NCBI GenBank assembly: GCA_020631735.1 | Contig: CM036160.1 | Coordinates: 3,456,407-3,520,406, forward strand | Direction of reading: 5' to 3' | From: Saccharum officinarum | Taxonomy: Eukaryota > Streptophyta > Magnoliopsida > Poales > Poaceae | DNA length: 64,000 bases | Shown here: in pieces, positions 45,201 to 55,342 of the stretch | How positions within the stretch are numbered: position 1 is the stretch's first letter | Layout: the number at the start of each line of letters is the position of its first letter | Notes under the pieces: model-generated | Database searches by the model: none | What the model was told of the DNA's origin: nothing | Seen by the model: the letters and a program-made list of their open reading frames with translations, nothing else | Position numbers and translations under genes: made by a program

Positions 45201-47834
45201 TTTAAGCTTTCTAAAAAGTCTAGAACCATAATTATTGGATTTATAAAACTCAAGTTATAGCGGTTTAAAGTGGCATATCGGATTCTGTCCATATTTTGGA
45301 CAGAGATGCAATTATTTAATTAATTGACCATGTTAACTGTAGAATCATCTTAAGATGATTACAAGAAAGTTGTAGGTAACTTTATAAGCTTTCCATAAAG
45401 TTGAGAATCATGTTTGTGGGAGGTCTAGAACTCCATTTATGCTTCTCTGAAGTTTCTATCAGTTTTCTGTCTATAATTGTACCACTGCTGTTGGGCTGCA
45501 TGTGTGGTGTTACTCGTGCAACTAGTTTCATGGTGTAAATGATGTTTACTGTGGTTTTGGTAAATACAAAAGTTGTAGATAATTATCTTATCTTTCTTGT
45601 GTTAAATTTTTATGATCCCAGGTCTGATAGTTTAAGAGTTGCATGCTTAATAAGTCTACTGTCAAATTTTAATTACCTTCTGTGCAGACTTTAAAGATTG
45701 ACATGTTTGGTCATGATAACTTGGGAATCATGTTGAGATGATTAAAGATGAAATGTAGATATTTTCCTAAGCTTTCCAGAATGTCTTCTTGCAAGTCATT
45801 TGGACTTATGGAACTCCAGATATGATTGATTTATGAATCTACTGTTTGCAAGTCCAGAAATTAACATATTCCAATTATCGTTGTTTGCTTGTATATTGTT
45901 AAGTGGGACTTATGCCTTTGAGGGTGGTTAAGTTAATACACCTGAGATCTTGTGAAATCTTGTGTTCCATGCCTAATATGCTTGCCATCTTTTATATTAA
46001 GTTGTGTGATGTTTATTTAAGCAATGTGAAGTGCTTATGTGTATTTAGCGTAACCTTGTACTTGCCTTGATTAATGTGTGATGCATCATCTATTGCATTC
46101 CCATGTATTCATACACTTGCATCTTGCATCTCATTTAGGTACGCTAGATGCACCACGTGAAGGACCTAATGGGGAGCCAAACCCGAAGATGGAGTTGGTG
46201 GATCCATCCCGAAGATAGAAGGACCGAACAAGTGTTAGACAGAGGGAATGCTCGCCAAGCGAGTTTCTTCTGACATACTCTAACTTGAGTCGGATCCCAG
46301 GCAAGCCCCGGAGCATTATAAGCCTCCTATCTTCAAAGCAATTAATTATATATATATGTTATAAGTATTGTTGCATTAAGTGGTAGGAGTTGGTTGGAAA
46401 CCCTTGATGCATTATATCATTCCTTGTCCAGATATATGAATCCTTGAATCCTACATAGACTAGGATCGAGTAGATGCTTAGCCCTGCTTTAAGCGGTAGA
46501 AGTCAGGTGATTTCCTGTCACCTGCGAGATATAGGGATATTCATATATGGCACGGTTGGCTATATTTGCTATCGTGGAATGGAACCATGTGTTAATAAAA
46601 TGAAATGAGACCGGGCGGGATGATGATAGTGAAGCAACAAGGCATGGAGGTCTTGGGTGTGGATCTATCCCTGTCTGAGTCGTTTAAGGACCGATTCGCT
46701 GTACGTCCTTGAGTCATGTTGAACGCAGTCTAACACTTAGTTGGTCGGATAAGTCGTTCCGACCGCGAAGCCGAGTAATATGGTTCAGGCCGGGAATCGA
46801 ATGGTAGGTTGCTTCTTGGAGGAGAGAAAGGATGTGCTTGGGGATATTGGCGTGAGACCAAGGGGGGTTAGAGTCCCTATCACCTGGCAGAGTGTCGCCC
46901 TTGGGGTTGCGACATCATTCGGACCCGCGATTCCTGAATCATATGAAAAGGTGGCTTGTGCGACCCTGGCAGGGACCTGCGCGGTGAGTGTTAGAAATAC
47001 CCCTCCAGCTGGATAGGAATTCGATTCGAATCGCCGTCGCTCCCGGTTAGTGAGCACTTGACTTGAGCAGCGGCAACGTAGATTCCATTAAATTGAACGG
47101 ATGGTTAATTGGATAACGATGGAAAGGTTGCCTCAATTTATACCTGCTATGGTTAATATTGTTTGCCCCTAATAAAGTGAGTGCTCTAGTATAGGTTTTA
47201 ATATAGATGACAGGGTAATGATAATTAACTTGATGCTTAAGCATTAATGATTACTTATCCATAATAAGCTTTTTATGCAAAATGTTGTCAAGCTAACCCA
47301 CTTTACATCAGCCTTGCATGATCCTTGGTGTCACTTTATTTCTGGTTTCTGACGGGTAAGTCTAGCTGAGTACCTTCTCGTACTCAGGGTTTTATCCCCA
47401 CTGTTGCAGGTTGTGAAGTATCATGGCGACTGCAAGAGTTGGTTGGCTCCTGCCGTAGAGGCGGAGTGCAATCATGGGCATGATCCATCTTATTATCTTC
47501 TCTCTATTGCTTTTGTTGGAAATCGACCTTGGTACTGGCATGTATTTGAAATAAGAGAAATGTTAGTTTCAAATTACTTTGCTTCCGCTACTTTTGAACT
47601 TAAGTTGTAACAACTATGTTGAACTCCTATGTATATTGAATTACTTGTGAAATGGTTGTAACATGTGACTTGTTATGTTGAATCACTATGATCTTGGCTT
47701 GTATGTTGGTTGGTTTGAAATCCCTCGCGATTTCATTGGACTACCGGAGTTATATGGGCTCAAGTGCGAGAATTTGATCACTTCGGTGATTGTTTTTGTA
47801 CTTGTGCTCTTATAATTTGGACGGTTCTGTTACA
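42189..47834 (+). mobile_element. Giant solo LTR (5646 bp), chromovirus type, inside COP-3 pol
   Basis: It starts TGTAACACCCCAGGTGTTTG and ends GACGGTTCTGTTACA, with TCGTC duplicated on both sides (42184-42188 and 47835-47839). COP-3 pol resumes in frame when the insert and one TCGTC are skipped. It holds no gag or pol. The start, the end (GTTCTGTTACA against GTTCTGCCACA in TEK) and the hairpin/acceptor block near 47353-47411 match the TEK LTR pattern, so it is an LTR of a related chromovirus in the plus orientation. GC-rich 43860-44430 corresponds to the GC-rich part of TEK LTRs; ORFs there (such as 43771-44478) are not supported as genes. Confidence 0.85.
47353..47411 (+). promoter_or_regulatory. 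Hairpin plus 3' splice-site block in the solo LTR
   Basis: A perfect 6-bp stem gagtac/gtactc with a 6-base loop (47368-47385) is followed by cagggttttatccccactgt and an acceptor-like gttgcag|gtt (AG at 47408-47409). The same order occurs on the minus strand of the TEK LTR. Confidence 0.55.
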
Positions 47835-49610
47835 TCGTCGATGTCACCGATCATGGTCTGAGGAGGATGGCATCGCTAGATATGTCGAGGTGCACCCAAA
47901 GATGAAGTCGCCTCCCCCTCATCCACAGCTGGGGCCTCCTCAGTTGATTGAGGAAGCGGCTCGCACGAACCCCATGAAGTAGAGGTGGAGGGCTCGGGGC
48001 CGTGAGCCGAAGTGGTCGAAGCTGGCTCGATCAGGGCAGCTGGTTGAGATGGCTTGGGATCATCCCAATCGATGTCATCGTCATCCTCAACGAAAATGCT
48101 GTCACCCATCTCTTCATCACCTGCACGTTCAAAGACCGAAATAGAAGAGGGCATGGTTTCGTCGAAGGTGACTTCACAAGTCTCCACGACACGGTTAGTC
48201 TCAAGATTAAGCACACGGTATGCATGTGAATGAGAAGCATAACCGAGAAATATACCGTCCGAAGATCTAGATTCAAACTTGTCAAGATTACCTTGCTTAA
48301 GAATGAAGCACCTGCAACCGAAGACTCGAAAATGACTCACCTTGGGTGGACGCCCAAACCGCAACTCGTAGGATGTCTTCTTTAAGAAAGCACGAAGAAA
48401 AATGCGGTTTGAAACATGGCAGGCGGTGTTGATGGCTTCGGCCCAGTAACGCCTAGGAGTCCTATGCTCATTAAGCATCGTCCTGGCCATTTCAACCAAA
48501 GTCCAATTTTTGCGCTCAACAACACCATTCTGCTGAGGGACATAGGGCAAAGAAAACTGATGTTCAAGACCCAAGGAAGCACAGAAGGTGTCAAACTGAG
48601 AGTTTTTGAACTCAGTGCCATTGTCACTGCGGATAGCTCGTATGGCATTCTTTGGTAACTCAGTTTGCAACCTCAAGATCAAGTCACGAGCATGAGAAAA
48701 CGCTTCGTCCTTGCCCTCCATGAAAAACACCCAAGAATAGCGAGAAAAATCATCCACGATCACAAGAACGTACCACTTCCCTCCCTCTGACCGAACCCAA
48801 GCCGGACCAACAGTGTCCATATGGAGTAGCTCATCGAGTCTCGTGGTCATGACCTGAGTCACTGGAGGATGGGAAGCAGCCACCATCTTTCCGTGGCGAC
48901 AGGGATGGCATACCAGATCCTTCTCAAACTTAAGTTTGGGCAATCCTCGAATCATGTCAAGAGAACTCAACCTTACTAGGAGATCGAAGCTCAAGTGACC
49001 AAGTCTCCTATGCCACTTCCACAAATCAAAAGAAGATCCGACAACCAAACAGCGAGAAGAACCGAAAGACTGAGAGAAATCAGCTTTGAAAACTTGGCCA
49101 AAAGGAACGATCTGACAAACTAGATGTCCCTGAGAATCAAGCACACGAGAAAGTCCAGTCTTAAAGCGCACCTCAAACCCATCTTGAAGGAGTTGCGAAA
49201 CAGAGAGCAAATTGAAATGCAGGCTTGAAACCAAAGCAACGTCCTTCAAGATAAAAGACTCATTGACCCGAATGGTCCCATGAGACAGCACCTTACCTTT
49301 GCTATTGTCCCCAAATGTGATGTACTCCTTGTATTGCATGGGGTCAAGGCTAGAGAACCATTTGGAACTTTCGGTCATGTGGCGCGAACAGCCGGAATCA
49401 ACAAGCCACGTGTTCTCCAGGCCTCTGCTCTGCATCAATAGAAAGACAGGGGTGAGCAAATGGCACAACATTGGGGTTAGTGAAATGAGGAGAATACCAG
49501 TGTTGAGTCATTTGCCCTGGAAAAGTGTTAGGAAAAACACCATACATGCCATGTCCCATTGGAGAGAAGCGATCACCACGTGGGAAAAACGTGGTCCGCT
49601 AGGAGTGTGG
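47835..49610 (-). pseudogene. COP-3 protease and integrase
   Basis: Frame 49471-47876 begins with WLVDSGCSRHMT (protease DSG near the N-terminus). It continues with the block LHFNLLSVSQLLQDGF, the zinc finger WHRRLGHLSFDLLVRLSS with CHPCRHGK, and the integrase core with VLVIVDDFSRYSWVFFM, IRSDNGTEF and QQNGVVERKNWTL supplying D, D and E. Then come the C-terminal GYASHSHAYRVLN region and an acidic Asp/Glu linker, ending at a TAG at 47876 in what should read HIQRC. After the TAG the frame continues into the insertion point. Integrase pastes the cDNA into the chromosome; this copy has all catalytic residues. Confidence 0.9.
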
Positions 49611-51160
49611 GACTGAAAGCCACCGTCGCGAGGTTCAGAGTCATATAGATCATGACTTGGGCCACGCTGGGCACGACCACCACGTGGTCTCGCCACCTGA
49701 GGCCTAGCACCTTGAGGCATTGCACCTCTAGGCCTAACACTGTGCCTCTGAACAGGCAGTACATGTACGCCATGGGGAGGATGGTACATGTTCCGGTTGT
49801 TCAACTCGTACTTGTGCCGCTCATCTCTCTTCCTCCTAAAGCAAAACTCAGCCAAATGACCATCTCTATGGCAATAGTCACAGTGGTACCTCACCTCTCT
49901 CTTGGGTGGTGGTTGACTCACTCTCTTGTGGATGTGGTTCACTCTCTGAGGCTTTTTGGCTTTAGGAAGGGGTGCACTAGAGATGTTGGGTAGAGTATCG
50001 AGTGAGTTCCAAAAGTGGTTCGGTTTGGGAACCCAAACTTGCTTGGATGGTGGAGCTTTTGGTGGTTCTTCAGACACACCATCTTTGATCATAGGCTTGG
50101 TAGGCTCTGGTGGAGGGATCTTGATCAATTTGGGAGTGTTGGTGGGTTTCTCACTTGGGTTCAAACCACTATGTTCACCAACCTTGCCATAGACATGCTC
50201 ACCCTTTCCACCTATAGCAAAGCCTACTCCCGATGAGTCAGTTCCCCGCTTGAACTGGCTCACCATCATGCCCAACTGGGGCTCACTGCACGACACCCAG
50301 CTCAAGATGGACCGAAGTTGTGTGTTTTCTTCCTCGGTTCCCATCTTGTCATGCCTGCAGGACTCAAGCTCCAACACCAAAGCTTCACATCGAACACATG
50401 TAGTGGTGGTGCTATCTGAGTTGGCCTTCTCAAACTCAGCAAGTTTGGCAACCTTCTCTGCCAACTCAGATTGCAAGCCTGAGCAGGACTTGCATGCACC
50501 GAGCAACCCAGAACGAGACTTCAGCTCATCACATTCATCAAGCAAAACAGCATACTTGGATTGCAAGTCAGAGAGGTTAGACATGTGTATAGCTCACTCA
50601 TCGCACTCCTCCTCTGACACCACTACACCACTCTTGGCAAGCTCCAACTCCTTCAAAGCAACCTCTAGCTAGTCCTTAAACTCTTTTCTCTCGCGGGCAG
50701 CACGCTTAAGCAACTTATCTTGACTCATCAATGTATCATTCATAGTATCAAGCTCAAGCATAAGTGAGTCAAGTGTGGGCGGTACCTCATTTTCGTCGTC
50801 ATCGACATCGACGTCCTTTTTGAGCTTTGCTCCACCGTCAACCACCATAGTGCAAAACCCACCATGGTTTGCACCGGCGACAAAGTAGAGACCGTTGAGC
50901 TTGTCCTCGCGCTTCTTCTCGGACTCATCGTCGGTCGAGGGAGAAGAAGAGTGATCATCGTTGGAGTCATCGTCAAGGTCGCTGAGGGAGGCGAGGAAGG
51001 CGTGTTCTTGAGCTTTGGCCTTCCTGCGGTACGCCTTCTTGATCGCCTCCTTGTTGAAGCCGCCCTTGGCCTTGTGCTTGCCGGAGGTGTAGTCGCGCTT
51101 ATCCTTGCGCTTGTCGGAGTCGTACTTGTTGGTGAAGGGCTTCTTCTTAGGGCAGTGCAT
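49431..51160 (-). pseudogene. COP-3 gag C-terminal half with zinc knuckles
   Basis: Same frame as gag N-terminus and pol. It includes CYGCGDPNHFVMHC (51190-51150), a basic Lys/Arg region, an acidic Asp/Ser/Glu tract, a coiled-coil (MSNLSDLQSKYAVLLDECDE), and a second knuckle CDYCHRDGHLAEFC near 49840-49880, followed by Arg/Pro/Gly-rich sequence. Stops: TAG at 50669 and TGA at about 50607. Around 49610-49430 the true frame shifts by one and back: the other frame reads GDRFSPMGHGMYGVFPNTF, which fits the family better. A double zinc knuckle with a long coiled-coil fits SIRE-type gag. Confidence 0.82.
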
Positions 51161-51298
51161 GACAAAGTGGTTCGGATCTCCACATCCATAGCATCCCTCC
51201 TTCGGGCCACCACTGCGTCAGCGGTTCAAACGGTTGTTGTGAAACCGAGAGAACCGACTGATGACGAGTGCCAACTCGTCATCCCCAAGAGACTCTAG

Positions 51299-52054
51299 CT
51301 ACTCCTCTGTGACTGACATCAAGCACGACAAAGAGAAAGAAGCTTGTGAAGGGTTAGTCAATGAACTTGAACCACTACCTGAGACCAAAGCCATGGTTGG
51401 TGCAGAAGGATTCTTGAGCTTGGCTTGGGTTTGGTAGTCGATCTCTGTGGACTTGAGCTTGCTGAAAAGCTCATCGACGGTGAGGGTGTCGTAGTTGGCC
51501 GACTCGATGATCGCCCACACCTTCACATCCCATACCTTTCGATCAAGGGCATAGAGAATCTTGAGCGCCCTCTCATGATCACTATAAGGTAGGTTGGCCT
51601 TGTTCGCTTTCATTTTGTTGATGATAGTCTGAAAGCGGGAAAACATGGCATCGATGGACTCGCCATCAAACTGAGAGAAGTTCTCGTACTCGCGCTTGTA
51701 CGTCTCGTAGAGTCTGGTCTTGACCTGTGCGGTCCCCTCGTGATAGCTTTGAAGCCTCACCCAGATCTCTCGAGCTATAGTACAATCAGAGACACGCTCG
51801 AACTCAGAAAGCGAAAGACTCGAGAAAAGCACACTGCGAGCTTTGCTATTTGCATTGTGCCGATCCTTGTGATCCTGGGTGGTACGGGCCGCAACAGGGA
51901 GCACAACGTAAGTAGCATCCTCGCAAATTTCCCAGACGAGCCAATCAATCCCCTGGAGATGCGCAGACATGCGGATCTTCCAATAAGGATAGTTGGACCC
52001 ATCAAAGTGCGGTGGTTTGTCGGAACCACGCTCCATGTCGCCTTCGTGGATCAC
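51299..52054 (-). pseudogene. COP-3 gag N-terminal half (UBN2-like)
   Basis: 251 codons from 52054 (PPHFDGSNYPYWKIRMSAHL, the copia gag NYxxW motif) through an alpha-helical UBN2-like domain (SDCTIAREIWVRLQSYHEGT, LKSTEIDYQTQAK) to a TAG at 51299-51301, where Gln (VTEEQLESL) is expected. It lies 45 bp from the PBS. The first in-family Met is near MERGSDKPP, a few codons in. Gag forms the particle. Confidence 0.88.
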
Positions 52055-52084
52055 GGACCGATTAAGGTGGAATGATCCTTAACC

Positions 52085-52096
52085 GGCTCTGATACC
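52085..52096 (-). other. COP-3 primer-binding site
   Basis: Minus strand TGGTATCAGAGC, the initiator-Met tRNA site, three bases inside the LTR end. Confidence 0.9.
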
Positions 52097-52099
52097 AAT

Positions 52100-53837
52100 T
52101 GAAGGATCAAAAACGGCGACCAGAGGGGAGGGAGGGTGAATGGGAGCCTCAAATTTCTTTCGAAATCTTCGACCACTGTCCCAACATCAATCCCCAAAAG
52201 GCATACACGAAAGACTTGATGACCACGACCCTAGAGAAGGGTGGATGCTCCCTCAGAACACAGCGGGTCACCACAGAGCAAACGGAACACAGATCGAAGC
52301 CCAAATGAGCAAACTCCCAAAAGAAAAACAACACTGCTCCTGCAAATATCGGACACGTCCGGTATTATATCGGACACGTCCGGTATTTTCGGACACGTCC
52401 GATATGATCTCGGACATGTCCGGTATTTTCAGCAGCAAGCTGACCAAAAGAGAAAAATCCAAAACCCCGTCAAATGGTGTCCAAAAATCATGAAATTTTA
52501 ACCATAGCTCTTTAGACACCAAGGGAAGGTCTCCACCAAATTTCAGCTCAAAACTCCAAAGTGAGAAATATCGGACACGTCCTAGATCATATCGGACGCG
52601 TCCGGTATGAGCGAGCAGTTTCTCGAGAAAAATCAAATCAAGCCATAACTTGATCAAATCAACTCCAAATGACTTGAAACTTTGCACAAGGGTTCACAAG
52701 CGAGTAGAAAAGGCAACCTCTAAAGGATCATGGCCCAAGACAAACTCTAGCTCCGTGAATCGAAGGAATTGAAGAATCCCCCAAACAAATAGGTCAAGAC
52801 CTAAAATTGCCCGGATCTGCGATCTCGTGAGGAATTAGTGGATTTCCTTCGGTGGAAAGCTTCTACTCATGTCATTGATCGATCCAAGGCAACAAGAATG
52901 AACTAAAACCATCCCAAAATGAAGAAACGAGAGGGGAAACAAGAAGGGACAAAAGGAGCTCGTCAAGAACACAACTAAATCATGAATCCTTGAGGGCATA
53001 CGGTGGTTACGGCCACCGATTCCTTCAAAACCAAGTCACAATTTGAGTTGTGGACCTCTCTCATACATGGAAGCAAACTAGAGGAAGAACCCCTAAAGGA
53101 GAAAATGAAAACTGGAGGAGGTGAGGGAGATGGGGGCTCCCTCATCCTATTTAACAGGGCTATTACACATTCCCAGTTTTGCCCCTGGATACAAATGAGT
53201 TGAACCGCTAAGCCCAAGGGCGTTGTTGTCCAACCCGGTGTAATCTTGATCCGATGGCCACCGCGCCTTCTTACCGGTAGCTTCGCCTCGACGCGAACTC
53301 CCCGATGCCGCCACGTGTCGTTCGTCCCTCCTCGGAACCTCCGCCCGGGTTTTGAGGCCCAAACCCATAAACCATCCGCGGGTAGCATACTCCATACGCG
53401 TTCCCCGCCATCCGACGTGTGTCACCGCCGTCCTCGACCGGCCGACCCGCCAAGTCCTCCTGAGCCTCGCTCGACTCACGCATCCGCCGTCTTGACCTAG
53501 TCAACACCGTCACTCCATGTCTTCTTGCTCTTGTCGATGTCCCAAGTGTCAGCCACCGCGGCTAGTCACCCGGCCTCTGGGTCCCTCGGTCCAAGCCTCA
53601 TGTCCGTCCTTCACCGCTCCCAGTCTATCGGCACGGCACGTCCTCCTTGACCTTCACCTCGCCGTCGACCACCATATCCAAGCTCCACACCTGCACAACA
53701 CAAGCCAAAAGACATGTCACACACATAGCTTTTGCCATGGTAAGGTTAGTCACCACTCAATCCACTTCGTGGATCACATTGAAAATCATTCATCACAAAA
53801 CGAACACACAAGGGTACTTGTCAACCTTGTGTTCGTA
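52100..53837 (-). repeat. COP-3 5' LTR (1738 bp)
   Basis: It pairs with 37266-38996. It carries six copies of the ACGT-core motif (52349, 52370, 52389, 52410, 52571, 52592), one more than the 3' LTR. Its outer end is TACGAAC rather than TGCGAAC, a terminal point mutation. Confidence 0.92.
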
Positions 53838-53913
53838 AAATACTTACATTACACACAGTTTCCATTTGCTGTTGGTTGATTAATGGCGCAGGTGGCAGGG
53901 GCAGCCTGTTTGT

Positions 53914-54039
53914 CTGCAAGTGTCAAGGGGCAGGAGCCCGCATGGCAAAACCTCAGAGCAGCGCCGCCTGATCCCTCTGCAAGTGTCAAGGGGCAGGTGC
54001 CCGCATGGCAAAACCTCAGAGCAGCGCCGCCTGATCCCT
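53914..54039. repeat. 63-bp tandem duplication in the DUF594 C-terminus
   Basis: Two units (53914-53976, 53977-54039) differ at one base and encode on the minus strand two copies of a 21-residue block AEGSGGAALRFCHAG(T/S)CPLT, in frame. Confidence 0.9.
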
Positions 54040-54945
54040 CTGCAAGATCAACTCTGGCGTTTTCTATGTCAGTCACGTTCTTTTGACCCCTCTGCAGGAT
54101 GCCTGCATGGGTGAGCAATGCCCATAGGTGTGTTATGAACTCTCCTCCATTTGCCAGGCATTCGATGTGCTCCTTCACATTATCCGATGGCGCCACATAG
54201 AGCATCATCTCTGCCCAGAAATCAGCGAGCACCTTCCAGCGGGCGCCCTCTTCCATCTCCTCCAGTTGCTTCCCCAGTCTCACTCCCTTCTGGAAGATTG
54301 ATATCTCTGATGATTCAGGCAAACTCCTCATGGCCTTGTACTTGTCTCCTGGCAGAAGTTGTGCGGCTTCCACTGCAACTGCATCAAATACACGGCTCGT
54401 ATCATAGTGGTGCCCAGGAAGCAACTTTGGTGCTGAAACCACCAGGTGGACGCAGTACTTGGGCAGTTTTGTGGCCACGTCAACGTTGAACTTGAGTTCT
54501 CCCCTGGCTCTAGGGGAAAGACATCTAAATGTTGCCATCTCGCTGTAACATGTTGCGATGTGCCAAGTCAAAATAATGTGTGTCTGATTCTCATTTTCTT
54601 GTGGCAACCATCTTCTGCCCAAGTCTGAGCACATGTCATACCTGCAAGCCCATAAGAGGTGGTGAGCTCCATTGGACACTAGTGATGATTCTCCATTCGT
54701 CAGTTTGCCATCGGTACGCTCAAGGGACTGGGCAAGTGCCCTTTTCACCTCTGTAGGCAACTCCACAGGTTTCCCATGTCGCTTGCGGATGCTCAATGCA
54801 AATTTGTGCACGTTATGATCAAAGGCTGACAAGTCTACAAGATTGGTAAACCTAAGATATTTTCGTGAGACTGGGACATCAACACCTGCCATAGATGGAC
54901 TCGGATCGTAGCTCACCGATTCAACTAATGAGTACTGCCCGATCT

Positions 54946-55328
54946 TGTGATCTCCACCAATAGGTTGGGCCCTTTGTCTCTGCTTCCTTATCGGGGGAGC
55001 CCAACCCTAATACGGTTGGTGGGCCCCTGTCGCACAGCACATATAAAAGGTAAGGTGGGGATCAGGGCTCGGGTTACGAGGTTCAACGGAGCCACCGCCA
55101 TCCCACCCACAGTAAACCTAAACCGATCAAAGTAGTGCTGCCAGCGACGGGAAGCCCATCAACCTCACCGTCGCCACTGTAGCGCTACTGGACTTCATCT
55201 TCATCGCGCAGGACGCCTACTACACCGCGGCACCGGCGTCCACGTTGCTGCGGTGAAGCTCCGAAGGACAAAGGAGCCTTACTACGGATCTACAGTTACA
55301 CAAAAGGTACACTCATAAGATTGTAACA
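54946..55328 (+). repeat. COP-4 5' LTR (383 bp)
   Basis: It matches 60007-60404 from ctctgct onward. TATA box atataaaagg at 55041-55050. The first bases and a short block near 54963 differ from the partner. Confidence 0.9.
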
Positions 55329-55329
55329 A

Positions 55330-55342
55330 TGGTACCAGAGCC
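55330..55342 (+). other. COP-4 primer-binding site
   Basis: tggtaccagagcc right after the LTR, an initiator-Met tRNA site with one change, the same variant as in TEK. Confidence 0.85.

Larger units (their letters stand above)
37266..53837 (-). mobile_element. COP-3: SIRE-like Ty1/copia, near-complete, host of a giant solo LTR
   Basis: A minus-strand element with LTRs 37266-38996 and 52100-53837, and target duplication AAATA (37261-37265, 53838-53842). Gag to RNase H is in a single frame across 52054-40590 once the inserted solo LTR is skipped. The LTRs share long identical stretches (over 150 bp near the left ends), so this insertion is young relative to TEK. It inserted about 12 bp past the stop codon of the DUF4220 gene. 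Confidence 0.93.
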
